NCBI RefSeq assembly: GCF_037392515.1
Contig: NC_090291.1
Span: forward strand, 2,382,501 to 2,446,500
Reading direction: 5' to 3'
Origin: Haliotis asinina
Taxonomy: Eukaryota > Mollusca > Gastropoda > Lepetellida > Haliotidae
DNA: 64,000 bases
The notes under the pieces are model-generated. The model ran no database searches. It was not told where the DNA came from and worked only from the letters and a program-made list of their open reading frames with translations. Positions 1 through 11,534 of this stretch are shown here, piece after piece. A program made the translations under genes and the position numbers. Numbering within the stretch: position 1 is the stretch's first letter; the number at the start of each line of letters is the position of its first letter.

Positions 1-168
1 CTTCACGGAAGTGGGAGGGGTTCGGCATTAATTATTTAAAAACAAAAAAAGAAACAAACATGTTAGAATTTTCTTATGCATTAAAATACATCATGCATTG
101 GCATTCAGCCAGCACATCTAAATCTCAGTGAACCCATATATGAACATTTCACGGACTAAACCACCTAC
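1..168. other. Unannotated window edge
   Basis: Short AT-rich sequence next to the candidate exon at 169-344; nothing else is recognised. If that exon is real, this is the intron on its 3' side on the minus strand. Confidence 0.4.
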
Positions 169-344
169 CATGACTTGGAAATCACACCACACACACGACT
201 CCTCGATGTAGGGCATGATGACGTTTAAGTTGTCACCGACACCGTCTAATTTAGGAAGCTTCCCCCCTCCCAGCAGATCGCCCCTCGCGCCACTGTGGGA
301 GCTGAGCTCTCTAGGGTCACGACACTGCGAACCGTGGATTGTCA
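169..344 (-). CDS. Candidate internal exon, unknown protein
   Basis: Minus-strand stretch of 176 nt open in one frame (two bases, then 58 codons). It sits between an acceptor (TTTACCTGCAAG, read on the minus strand) and a donor (ATG|GTAGGTGG). The peptide begins TIHGSQCRDPRELSSHSG and ends MPYIEESCVWCDFQVM; it is rich in Gly, Asp and Cys with mixed codon use, unlike the surrounding AT-rich DNA. I recognise no family or catalytic motif. It starts in phase 1 and ends in phase 0. It could belong to the same minus-strand gene as the candidate exons at 9.0 and 10.7-10.9 kb, but no bridging exon was found. A chance open frame remains possible. Confidence 0.4.
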
Positions 345-990
345 CTTGCAGGTAAATCAGCTATTACGCAACAGTACCACTTCACATGTCCTGAAACACT
401 GACGGTTCAAACCAGACTGGTGGCCGCACGGACTCGCTACGACACAAGCCCAGTCTAACCGATCCCTTCATCCCTGAGCACACATACAAATATTGGTTAC
501 AGTCACATGGCTCGGCTAAATATCTGTCAGCTCGGTTCAATCACATCTCATGTCTGACTTTTTGTCCCAGCTCCATGCCTAATCCGTTGTAGCGTTGAGG
601 TTAAGGACATTGTGGGCCGGTAACTGGTACACCATCAGATACTGACTGAGATGCAGCCTCGGTAACAACGTCTCCATCTTAGGAGACGCTGAACTGTAGA
701 TACCAGTGTGTCTAAAATGCTATACTGGAAGTTCCATGACACGTCACGTGAGTTAGTTATGATGTTCCGTGACAGCCGCGTTAGAATTTGTCCTCATGAA
801 CCAGGTTGTCGTAAGAGTCTGCTCATAGGGTGGTCAAGTTTGGGTGACGATGTCATTGTATTCACTGCAGCTCATGATGTCAACCATTGTCCTGTCACGA
901 TCCACCCGTTCACTATAGAGTTGCTATGCTGTCATTAGCGGGTGATACGGGGTGATTCAGTATTATGTGAGAATGGTCAATCTCGGAGTA
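345..990. other. Non-coding, nothing recognised
   Basis: No splice-bounded coding stretch, repeat or RNA gene could be supported. A 76-codon open frame at 708-938 has no features of a real gene. Confidence 0.5.
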
Positions 991-1138
991 AGTGAGTGAG
1001 CATGGTTTTACGCCGCTCTGAGCAATATTCCAGCAATATCATGGCGGAGGACGCCAGAGATGGGATCCACACATTGTAGCCATGTGGGGAATTGAACCCC
1101 GGAGTTCGAAGTGACAAGCAAGCTAGTCCACCGCCACA
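991..1138 (-). repeat. tRNA-derived SINE, family A
   Basis: A roughly 150-bp element whose RNA polymerase III-like promoter reads on the minus strand. Its B box is the complement of GGGGAATTGAACCCC, followed by the middle domain and the tail (complement of TGAGTGAGCATGGTTTTACGCCGC). About a dozen related copies occur in this window, most on the minus strand. The family tail ends in ACTCACTC, which here forms the low-coordinate edge. This copy is diverged at the A-box end. Confidence 0.85.
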
Positions 1139-1176
1139 GGTCAATCTCGGAAACTGTCATGAAACTGTGAAATAAG

Positions 1177-2420
1177 ATGGTCATCACCTCATGTCTTCCT
1201 ATACTGTTACAACATAGTTGTCGTCACCGATTCGTCACCTCGTGTCTTCCTGTACTGTTACAACATAGTTGTCGTCACCAATTCGTCACCTCATGTCTTC
1301 CTAAACTGTTACAACATAGTTGTCGTCACCGACTCGTCACCTTGTGTCTTCCTATACTCGTCACCTCGTGTCTTCCTATACTGTTACAACATAGTTGTCG
1401 TCACCGACTCGTCACCTCATGTCTTCCTATACTCGTCACCTCGTGTCTTCCTATACTGTTACAACATAGTTGTCGTCACCGATTCGTCACCTCGTGTCTT
1501 CCTATACTGTTACAACATAGTTGTCGTCACCGACTCGTCACCTCATGTCTTCCTATACTGTTACAACATAGTTGTCGTCACCGACTCGTCACCTCGTGTC
1601 TTCCTATACTGTTACAACATAGTTGTCGTCACCAATTCGTCACCTCATGTCTTCCTAAACTGCTACAACATAGTTGTCGTCACCGACTCGTCACCTTGTG
1701 TCTTCCTATACTCGTCACCTCGTGTCTTCCTATACTGTTACAACATAGTTGTCGTCACCGACTCGTCACCTCATGTCTTCCTATACTCGTCACCTCATGT
1801 CTTCCTAAACTGTTACAACATAGTTGTCGTCACCGACTCGTCACCTTGTGTCTTCCTATACTCGTCACCTCGTGTCTTCCTATACTGTTACAACATAGTT
1901 GTCGTCACCGACTCGTCACCTCATGTCTTCCTATACTCGTCACCTCGTGTCTTCCTATACTGTTACAACATAGTTGCCGTCACCGACTCGTCACCTCATG
2001 TCTTCCTATACTGTTACAACATAGTTGTCGTCACCGACTCGTCACCTCGTGTCTTCCTATACTGTTACAACATAGTTGTCGTCACCAATTCGTCACCTCA
2101 TGTCTTCCTAAACTGTTACAACATAGTTGTCGTCACCGACTCGTCACCTCATGTCTTCCTATACTCGTCACCTCATGTCTTCCTATACTGTTACAACATA
2201 GTTGTCGTCACCGACTCGTCACCTCGTGTCTTCCTATACTGTTACAACATAGCTGTCTTCCTATACTGTTACATTATAGTTGTCGTCACCGACTCGTCAC
2301 CTCGTGTCTTCCTATACTGTTATCACATAACTGTCGTAATTGACTCGTCACCCCGTGTCTTCCTACACTGCTACAACATAACTGTCGTCACCAGCTCGCC
2401 ATCCTGTTTTCATATACCTT
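1177..2420. repeat. Composite minisatellite, 51-bp and 24-bp units
   Basis: Tandem array of a 51-bp unit (GTCTTCCTATACTGTTACAA...), interspersed with a shortened 24-bp version in which the middle is deleted (GTCTTCCTATACTCGTCACC). The long and short units alternate in places as a 75-bp higher-order unit. Both lengths are multiples of three and lack stops in one frame, so the array leaves a 388-codon open frame of a repeated 17-residue motif (VTSCLPILLQHSCRHRL). This is a by-product of unit length and no evidence of a protein. Units decay at the 3' end from about 2,230. Confidence 0.9.
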
Positions 2421-4304
2421 ATAACATGGCTGTAATCACCTGCTCATCACCCCGGACCTGACATACACTGCAGGATTGCAACAATGAAACCTGCCGGTCT
2501 GCCCTGCAGTGACGGCTGCAACATTGAAAACATTACAACGGGGCATGGCGGCATGACAAAATAATTGGCTTTCAGCGCAATGCAACTAAAATACACGAGG
2601 AAAATTTACTTGTAACGGTTAGACATGTATCTCCAATTGAAATACCAGTTAACAGACAGGTGCTAAATGAGGGGTATGTGATGAAAAGCCGAGGGGATGA
2701 GAGGGCGACAGTGAGGGTGGAAGAATAGCGACTTCGTCACGACTCTAATTAGTCTAATACTTTGTGATTACTGTGGGCAGCGACTTCCACATCGCAGGTT
2801 ACTTGACGTTACACAGAAACAGCACTGGGACGCGGACGTGAACCTACGTCGGTCTGAAACGAAAATCTTCAGGCATCGTGTTGTTATGGCGACGGGGATT
2901 AGGAAGAAAGTATACCGGGTTTAATTTCGTCCCTGTACTCAAACGTCTTAATCCATGTCGCTGTAACTGCACCAAGTGATGATGGCGGTATGCCGACACA
3001 GCGCATTCCGTTGCTCCAAACACACACAGCACACAACACGCAACAAAGGCAACGCTATCCTATGTAAACTGTCGTCAAATATTGAATTGAGATTGTAGCC
3101 ACGCGTGCGGGTTAACTCTCGGTGTTCGTTACTTTAGTCCGTTTGGCGACATCGTCGACGACGAGCTGACGTATAAAAATTGGCGCCAATATATACATCG
3201 GCTTTATGAAAAACATCCGGACAGAGCCTGGAAATATTACAGTTAAAACCAATTCAAATCACCGCTCCTCTTCCAACAAACACTCTTTGATTCAGCAAAT
3301 CAGAGACAATGACATGGAATTCAAATACTGAAAATACACAAATGGATACAACAACACAGGACGCCTATAATCCTATTTAAGTAATACAAAACATAAAGTC
3401 CAATAAAACACTTTAAAACTCAAATATGACGTGTCACTTCAATGACACAAAGGCAAATGATTAAAGATAATCCCCATTCATTAGTGATTTAATGAATGGA
3501 CTTAGTAACCTTTTGTATTCTTAACTTCGGCTTAGAATTCATTACTCGAAATTATGTAATCAAAGAGGAAATTCCCAAATCTTGAATCCGTGAGAAAGGA
3601 CCGGGTCAGCATACGCATTACACGAACTCAAAAATTCATCGGAAGGAAACACACATCGATCTATCAGCTCATCCACTAATTATGATTACAGTGTTAGCAG
3701 TCCGATACAGGTAATCAACTTCAAAGGAACCGACGTCAGGTAACACACTCGAGCCAGGCGCCGCTAGTCCGCTCCAAGACAGTGAACCTAGATTGTGAAG
3801 TGTCCATGGTGTAGACCGAATTCTGGTGGCTCTGTGCTGCACTGGCCAGTGCTCCAAAATGATAGCAAGGTAGTTATATGCCACGATGGCGGTCCCGATA
3901 TATTATAGTTTTGACGGTAATTTTCAGGTACCACGTGTACCGGTACATCATTGTATCCACCTTATACCCAGGTTAGCCGTCAATTACGGAACCAGGGAAC
4001 GAATTTTCCTGCACAGTAAAGCCAACAAATCACTCCAGTTATCTTCGAGGATTCTTGTTTACAATCACTAGAAGCTCGTAGTTGAAACTTAAAATTATTC
4101 AAAATATGTCGACAGTTTCCATTCTATGCGATGTAATCGCATTTAACGTAGAGGGGAGGTGGGTAGTTAAGTGTGAAGGATTTTCTCTAACCATTTAAGA
4201 CATTCGTTCATTGTTTACAACATTGATGTCATTTTATGACGCTTTGTGGTAGTCGCCATATCAGTCACTGTATTGGTCTGATCACACTCGAATACTTCCA
4301 GGCC
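2421..4304. other. Non-coding, nothing recognised
   Basis: AT-rich sequence with short unremarkable open frames on both strands. No repeat family, RNA gene or splice-bounded exon is supported. Confidence 0.5.
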
Positions 4305-4391
4305 GCAAGGTGGCTGAGTGGGTTAGAGTGCTGTCTTTGTGTGCCGGCGATAAGATACCTGACTGAGACTGTGCGTTCGAATCCCGGGTGG
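4305..4391 (+). repeat. tRNA-like SINE head
   Basis: The sequence has an A box (TGGCTGAGTGGGTTAGAGTGC) and a B box (CGTTCGAATCCCGGG) spaced with a long variable region, as in tRNA-Leu/Ser-type molecules. The ends do not form a convincing acceptor stem and no anticodon arm is clean, so it reads as the promoter head of a tRNA-derived SINE and not a functional tRNA. It differs from the family A head. It lies directly upstream of the 24-bp minisatellite. Confidence 0.6.
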
Positions 4392-4439
4392 GACTCAACA
4401 AATATAGCATTCTTGACGAATTTCTAAATGGAATTCTGT

Positions 4440-4965
4440 ATTCATTCAACACAGCTGCCAGCAGAGCATTCAACACAACTGCCAGCAGAACATTCAACAT
4501 AACTGCCAGCAGGGCATTCAACATAACTGCCAGTGGGGCATTCAACACAACTGCCAGCAGGACATTCAACACAACTGCCAGGGGGGCATTCAACACAAGT
4601 GCCAGCAGAACATACAATACAACCGCCAGCAGAGCATTCAACACAAGTGCCAGCAGGACATTCAACACAACAGCCAGCAGAGCATTCAACACAGGTGCCA
4701 GCAGAACATACAATACAACTGCCAGCAGAGCATTCAACACAAGTGCCAGCAGAACATACAATACAACCGCCAGCAGAGCATTCAACACAAGTGCCAGCAG
4801 AACATACAATACAACCGCCAGCAGAGCATTCAACACAAGTGCCAACAGAACATACAATACAACCGCCAGCAGAGCATTCAACACAACTGCCAGCAGAACA
4901 TACAATACAACTGCCAGCAGGGCATTCAACACAACTGCCAGTCAAACATCCCACAGTATTTCAGC
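4440..4965. repeat. 24-bp minisatellite, about 22 units
   Basis: Repeats of a 24-bp unit (ATTCAACACAACTGCCAGCA plus four bases), with a 48-bp higher-order pattern in which CATTCAACAC alternates with CATACAATAC. As 24 is divisible by three and the unit has no stop in several frames, four open frames of 149-216 codons overlap here on both strands (for example NTTASRAF repeats on plus and CSAGTCVE repeats on minus). None has a start context, splice signal or flank suggesting a gene. Confidence 0.9.
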
Positions 4966-7480
4966 ATCAACATTCAACATAATCGTGAGCAACAGAAACG
5001 TCATCACGTGCAACTGAATCTTCAGCAAAATTGTGTCAGTTATCAACAATTAGCATCAATTAACAAAAATGAAACGGTCATCACGAACATAATCCGAACA
5101 AAATACTGCCCACCACCCTCCGCTGTAACTAATAATTACGTCGTGCACAGGGTGACTAAATATACATGGTTATGATCGCTGTGACCTTTCACTAAATCGG
5201 ACTGAAGACAGACTCGCTCTGAACAAATATGCTGAGTAATCAATCTGTGTGAGCCTGTCTCAACCAAGAGGTACAGCCTGCACACCCTATCACAATCGTG
5301 AGGCGTGAATGTGCTGTATCTTGAGATTAACGTGTTTAATAGAGAAGTAACCAGCTACCATATCGCCAGCTGTCAACCATTTACATCAGTATTGTCGTCG
5401 AGTTAACCATTGGTATCAAACAGTAGTATTGTATATCCATATTGGGGGCAGAACGGGGAGATTCTCAGGCCCATATCATGTCAAATGATTCAAGCATATC
5501 TGCACTACATACTCATCTTAACCGTAGCTTTGGGTTGGCAGCGATTGTTCCCAGGTTGCAGAGCTCGATGTGTTCTCTCGCTCTGTTGTTAGACAAAATT
5601 TACAATCTCATTAATTTTCATCTCTTGGAAGTTGTAATCACTTGAGTGAAAGAAAGTGAGAAAACTAGGCACGAAGGATATTGCTGATTAAAGACAAATG
5701 TTTGTTTGCCGGAAGCTACCCCTGTGATTGGGCGTCGGGGTGAAACCCGACGTAATCTAACCTAATTAGTAAGTGTTGGGATGTGTTTGCCAGGGCTTTA
5801 CTAAGAGGCGGCATGCAGGCCTGTTTACACGGCATACTAGAAATGTGATGGTTACAATCTTGTAGGATTATAATGTGTTGCTTAAAGACGTGCAGGATTT
5901 CTGCAGATCATCCCTAGCGAACTCGACAGTGGGTCCGGGGACAGTGAGACCAAAGGATGCCCGAATGACTTCGTTATATCTGTTGTTTTAACATGTGAAA
6001 CAAACATATATGGCGTTATATTTCTGCAATATATTCATAACAGTTGCACAAGTCATGAAAAGGACTCGAGAATAGACTTTCAGCAAACAATTATATTTTT
6101 GGGGGGCGCATTTACTTTACACGATTGTTTATTCAGTATCAAACGCCTCCCGTCCAGAGAACATGTGTACATCGTGTCTGTATCGTCAAACCGACAAACA
6201 GTTAGGGGTGTCATGATAGGTTCGATTCTCTATACATGTTCTCTGGAATATACCTTTAATACTGTCATAAAGACGATGTGGTAGCCAGGAGTTTAAAGGG
6301 TTACCTCGTTACGTTGAAAATTCGGGTTCGTGTCCCATGGTGGATTCGCACTGATATTGCTGGATTGATGTTGAAGCTAGAGAGATAGCAGCACTTACGA
6401 GACGCATTCCAAGCAATGGAGAGAAAAGCATATTCTAAAACTTCACGTGTCTACCAGCCACTGAAGGTATTTCAGGAATATCCTTGTCAGTGTGAAAGAA
6501 ACTAGAGGTTGAGATGGCTTGAGTGCATGAATAATAGGCGCGCGTGCTTGCGTGTGTGTGCGCGTTTCGGTGTGAGTGCGACTGTGTGTACAGGTTTAAA
6601 CCCAGCTGACCCAGACGCCCAGTCCTTGTTTAGATCTTGTAAAGCCATGCACAGCAATGATAACAACCAGCTTCTGGTGTGATGCGGTTTGGGGCTTGAC
6701 CAACCGACTATACCCTCTCTCCGGGACAGTGGCGTGGTTAATCTGCTGATTCATAGATACAAGGAAAACAGGGAGACACAACGAAAGTATATCACCGAGC
6801 ACGACAATCGTTAATCGGTGATAAATCACCTCAATCACGTCAAGCGCTCAGATCGCTTATTGAATAGGTCCTTAGACGTCAGTTCAAGCTGCCAGGAAGC
6901 TGATATTCAAACAAATCATTTGTGGATGTCAAGAGCGACATAAACATTCTGACCACTGCCAGAAATGAATTCATCTGTCCATACAAAGAAACACAAACAT
7001 TATCATTCACGAAGGATCGGGCATTCGGACGTTCATATCAATATTTGCGATTAAAGCAATACTATACAATATTCAGTTCAGTCGGAGCATGAGCATAAAA
7101 TGTCTCCGCGTTGCCTGCTACTAGTTTTATGAGGCTTTGTTGATAGTACTTGGCTTCACTAGCTACTGTGGCTGGAGATGTTCCGCCTGGCCTACCAGGA
7201 TGAACACTGAGGCACACACTCGGGCCTCGCCATGCGGAACTCGGGCTTGGACATTAACAACGTAAAGACATATACTTAAGTCTCTGCGATCACACGCAGG
7301 CAGGTGCTGCATCGATGGTGGGTCGTGTGATGATTGAACGAGGCATAAAGCAGGTCATGTGTAACATAAACATCGTCAGTGTGTACTGATGTTTGTGTTT
7401 GATTGCTGGTTTTGATTTTGTTTATCCGGATCGGAATATCCGTGGGATGTCGGAGGTGTGTCTCTCCGCTTACACGTACA
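4966..7480. other. Non-coding, nothing recognised
   Basis: Mixed-composition sequence with a small GT-rich tract near 6,545-6,595. No exon, RNA gene or known repeat copy is supported. Confidence 0.5.
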
Positions 7481-7489
7481 TTTTGTCTC

Positions 7490-7965
7490 TCAAGATAGCC
7501 GTACATCCCGTGTCTCTCCAAATATCCGGTACACTCTGTGTCTCCGAATACCCGTACACCCCGATCCTCCTGAATATCCGTAACTCCTTTGTTTCCCAGA
7601 ATACGCCCTGTGTCTCCTCGAATACCCGGTACACCCTGTGTCTCCCAGAATACCCTTCACTCGGTGTCTCCCCAGAAAGCCGGTACACTCTGTCACTCTC
7701 CAAATACCCGGTACACCTTGTGTGTCTCCAGATACCCGCGATACACCATGTATCTCCCAGAATACCCTTCACTCGGTGTCTCTCCAGATGCCCGGTACAC
7801 CCTGTCTCCCCAGATACCCGGTACACCCTATGTCCCTCCAGATACCCTGTACAACCTGTGTTTCTCAGAATACCCTACACTCTCTGTTTCCCCAGATACC
7901 ATGTACACTCTGTGTCTCTCCTGACACCGTGTTTCACGTCCTTGTATCCATTTGAAAGATGTGTC
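7490..7965. repeat. Degenerate 26-27-bp minisatellite
   Basis: Diverged tandem units with the core CGGTACACCCTGTGTCTCC followed by CAGATACC or CAGAATACC. Unit length drifts around 26-27 bp. The array produces several overlapping Pro/Ser-rich open frames on plus and Gly/Tyr-rich ones on minus, all explained by the repetition. Confidence 0.85.
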
Positions 7966-8184
7966 TTTATACCCGCATACCCGGTTCCCTCGAGTGCAGT
8001 AGTGTGTAACTAGTAACCGTAGACAAGTACAAGATAATTACAGTACATCCCGTGCAATCTAATCAGTTGGCTTATTGCGACAGTGATGTCTTCTCCAAGC
8101 AGTGCGTCCCGATTGTCCCTGACAGTGTAGAAATAAACACGCATTGACAGCTCAGCGTCGTATTGTGGAGACTCTCTGAACACA

Positions 8185-8320
8185 TGTGAGTATGGTTTTA
8201 CGCTGCAAAATTCTAGCAATATCAAGGTGGTTGACACCAAATATGGGCTACACACATTGTGGGAAATAAATCCCAGGTCTTAGGCGTGACGAGCGAACGC
8301 ATCAACCACTAGGCTAACCT
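8185..8320 (-). repeat. tRNA-derived SINE, family A
   Basis: Recognisable tail (TGTGAGTATGGTTTTACGC) and head complement (GACGAGCGAACGCATCAACCACTAGGCTA). The middle and B box are decayed (GGGAAATAAATCCCAGG), so this is an old, probably dead copy. Confidence 0.85.
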
Positions 8321-9032
8321 AAAGCTTCGCACTGGGGATGTCCACAGAGAGAAAGATGAATCGCTAACAAGAACTGTGATATCCAAAGTGATGAGATGAC
8401 AATCCTCTCCGGATACAAAGAATTACAGGGCGTAATTATTGGGCATTCGAGACTCAATGGAGTAGAACACTGGACGTAAATAGGATTGTATTTGTACGCA
8501 CATGCAGCATTGTAAACCCCTGCCTGTCCTCTCCCCCCACTAAAAACAACGTTTTACACATTATGTCATATTCTGTAATGCACCTTATAGTCGCACCCTT
8601 TCCTCAATGCTTTTGATATTTGTGTTAAGTAGTGTTTTGGATTCAATGTCCAGCTGCAGATTCAAAGTGAAGAGGAAGATGGCATAGAGACACCATCAGT
8701 GAATATCTGGTGCTGGAATAAGATTGAAACATAACACATCATTCAGCCCCGTAGCATTGGTAACGTTTACATATTTTCCATCGTAATTACAAGTGTGTAT
8801 TGTGGTATAGCGACGACCCCGGATATAACGATATCCACGTAACGCCGACAGGAAATACTTGTCAATGGCGGAACTTCAATTTTTCACAATGACGGAACTT
8901 CAGCGTCACTTTTGATCTCGCTTTAATTAATACAAGGTAAGCACAGATAAGTATCCACTTGAACCCTGTATAGACACTGGGAGGCGTATCTTGTCGAGAC
9001 CACCCCGTATACAAATGAATATGAGAAAATAC
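8321..9032. other. Non-coding, nothing recognised
   Basis: No feature supported. It would be intron sequence if the flanking minus-strand exon candidates belong to one gene. Confidence 0.45.
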
Positions 9033-9095
9033 CTCTCCCTCGTCCAAACAATGTCCCTGGTCATCCGATATCTGCACTAAAGCCTCTCTCACTTT
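9033..9095 (-). CDS. Candidate short internal exon, unknown protein
   Basis: A 63-nt stretch preceded on the minus strand by a good polypyrimidine acceptor (TTGTATATTTTCTCAG) and followed by GAG|GTATTT. It is open in phase 0 for 21 codons: KVREALVQIS then DDQGHCLDEGE. Both ends are phase 0, which is compatible with the phase-0 end of the candidate exon at 10,685-10,894. The donor is only moderate and no family is recognised. Confidence 0.25.
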
Positions 9096-10684
9096 CTGAG
9101 AAAATATACAAGCGAACTATTTCATGTAAAACTAGAAATAGGTTACTCTCATCAGTCAGGAGAGAACAGTAATTACACGCCTCGAGAGTAGCAGGATGAT
9201 GAAGATGAGAGCTGTTAAGACAGAATATGTCTCTTCTCTGTCTCATTAAGTCGTCGTGTCGCAGGAGACGAAGTGCCATAAGATTGATGACTGTGTGGCG
9301 TTGCCTCTTCTCCCACCGACTGGCCTAGCTCGACAGCCGGCGTTCCAAGCAACACCGACGTATGCTGTAGAAACCAACACCCGCGTATTCTGTAGAATAC
9401 CCGCATTGAGAAGGCGATCGCGATGATGATAAATGTTCATTTGAACATCTTTGTCAGATTCTGACTGTCATTTACAGCTGTCCCTCGCCGTGTCAAAATG
9501 ACCACGTGTTTTGAATTGCTGAGACGTGGACCTACTTCGGATGTGACGAAATTGTCGTGGAATGATGTGTTATCACGTAGACGTAGTCATTTGCGTCACT
9601 GTCACATGCTAGTCACATAATATCGCATGCTAGTCAAACATATCAAAACCTGGAAACATTCACAATGTCTTTCCCCAAGCTGCGATGACAAACGATATCT
9701 TCCACGTCAAATCAGGAAGTAACGAAGGCCGGAATATCGGATGTTAAGATATGTCCCAGGATGTGATCACTTCATATTAAATGCGACCGAAACGGTGCAT
9801 AGTGTCATTTATATCCATGTTTGTTTAGAGCTGATGGATTTTTAAGAAGAAAGTAAGAATAAAGCGTTCATCTACCAGCGTCTTTATCCATCTACTATCA
9901 TTTAATCGACACTAGCACACGTATTCATCAGTTTCCACAATAACATTCTATGAATTGTGCACATTGTTTTGTACTTCCTACTCAGTGGATATCTTATTGG
10001 ATAGGAGACAAACACGTAACACGACTGTTACGTTCGCTTCCTGGTATTTCAACAGATGATTGCACTTCTGTAAGCCGGCATGCTACACAAATAGAACAAG
10101 TTGTAAGGTAAACTGTACAGCTTACAGTATAAATATGTATGTAGACCAATCGATACACGCACATATATTGAATAAAAAGGAGATATATTAAGCACACGTC
10201 TTAATCAATTGCACGTATTAAATACCTATTAGTCGTTTAAGAGTTTATGGTATTCTCCACACGCATAATGTGAATATATAGCGTGGCATAATCCGAATGA
10301 TCGTACACTTGTATAACGAGATGCTCAGGCGTGTTTCCGTACATGTATATACCGGTATGCTAACAATGTCACAGGCTACCCGAGTGATGGGTATCCCCAA
10401 ACAATGTCACATGACCGTAACACCTGCGTCCTCTATAGTCATTTCTTTGAAGTCAATGTAGTAAGAACGATCGTGTCATGTCGCAAGTCTGTGATCGGTC
10501 CTGTAATAACTCATTTATATGTAAGGAAATAACTAAAGTGATATCGGATTATAAAGTAAACGTAAAGTGAAACTATAAATCAGTACCACCAGTTCTGAGA
10601 GTCGATGACAATACGATACCTCACGCACGTGTAGGGAATTTTCACGTGCATCAAACACGGTATAGAAAAAGTGACTGTGCTTAC
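9096..10684. other. Non-coding, nothing recognised
   Basis: AT-rich with no exon or repeat copy that I can support. Possible intron between the two minus-strand exon candidates. Confidence 0.45.
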
Positions 10685-10894
10685 CTTCCTGTTGACAAAA
10701 CTTCCAACTCCTAACCGACGTATTAAAGGAATGGAGAGATTGTTCCTGGGCCTAGGAAGCTGACCCTTTAGTCTATTGGCTCTACCCCAGGGTATCATGT
10801 GTCCTCCGGGTAAAATGTTCCCCCCGGGTGTGGCCTGCATCGTCCAGTCCTGTAGATTTCTGACCCCCGAAACAGACACCGTCTCCACTCCCAT
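10685..10894 (-). CDS. Candidate first coding exon, unknown protein
   Basis: A minus-strand ATG at 10,894 opens exactly 70 codons and ends at a strong donor, AGG AAG|GTAAGC, in phase 0. The peptide starts MGVETVSVSGVRNLQDWTMQ and ends RRLGVGSFVNRK; it is basic, Gly/Pro/Asn-rich and has no stop or low-complexity bias. A TAG immediately precedes the ATG, which fits either a 5' UTR or an acceptor (AAAGCTAG|ATG). No family is recognised. A candidate plus-strand first exon starts about 550 bp away at 11,443, so the interval could be a divergent promoter. Confidence 0.45.
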
Positions 10895-11442
10895 CTAGCT
10901 TTGCAAGCTGACTCAAGACATACTCAACGAAGTTGGAACAGCTGGTGTCGACATTCTGAACACAGATCTACAGCCTCGCCGCATCTGACAGCCTCTGACA
11001 TCTCGGAATCAACAGGTAAAGCAGTTTACTTCTCAGGCGAGCTGACATTCATTCAGAATTGTCAACATCACGACTTACACAGCGAAGTGACTGCAGGATC
11101 GCATGAATGAAAGTATTGATGTCCTCAGCAGAGCGCTCAAGCCTGGAGCTCTCCGAGTTTGTGTTTTAGGAAGACAATTGTACAGGGTGTGTCAGGAAAA
11201 GATTAAAGGTTTAGTTCGGGTTCGAGAGAGGAAACTCTCCACAAGAGTGTCTCGTCTGCTTCACAGGCGGGACGGATGCTACAACGTGCAGTGATTCGAC
11301 TGAGATAAGCACTAGTTTGAGTTGGCACGCGCCTCGACACACCTCGTTTGTCGTCTGCTCCTCGCGTGGGGCAAGATCAACGTCCAAGATCGATACTGAC
11401 CATTTGATTGCAGTTCATTGGCTCGACATTTACCTCGCTGTA
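10895..11442. promoter_or_regulatory. Possible divergent intergenic region
   Basis: A GC-richer interval between two candidate first exons on opposite strands. No TATA box or other core element is clear. The assignment depends entirely on the two flanking exon candidates. A short plus-strand frame ending near 10,999 (LTQDILNEVGTAGVDILNTD) was also seen and could not be resolved. Confidence 0.15.
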
Positions 11443-11534
11443 ATGGGTAAACAAAGTAAGACGCAACGTCAAAACAATCAAACCGCTAAACCAACCGAGC
11501 GGAGAGATTTCAAACGCGACGGAGTATCAGATGG
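11443..11534 (+). CDS. Candidate first coding exon, unknown protein
   Basis: ATG at 11,443 followed by 30 codons and two bases, ending at the donor GATGG|GTAAGG. The peptide begins MGKQSKTQRQNNQTAKPTER and is hydrophilic and basic. The Gly-2 and Lys-3 start is compatible with, but does not establish, N-myristoylation. The next exon would have to start with one base completing the last codon; none was identified. The frame also continues upstream without a stop, so the start is a guess. Confidence 0.3.

Noticed and set aside
1177..2343. 388-codon open frame with a 17-residue repeat
   Set aside because: Fully explained by a tandem array whose unit lengths are multiples of three; no start context, signal peptide or splice sites.
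4305..4391. Functional tRNA gene
   Set aside because: A and B boxes are present, but no acceptor stem or clean anticodon loop could be folded; it looks like a SINE head.
4282..5017. Overlapping open frames of 149-216 codons on both strands, one Cys-rich
   Set aside because: All are shadows of the 24-bp minisatellite; four simultaneous open frames argue against any being selected.
5880..5990. Minus-strand terminal exon (SFGLTVPGPTVEFARDDL)
   Set aside because: Pleasant composition, but no good acceptor and no neighbouring exon; likely chance.
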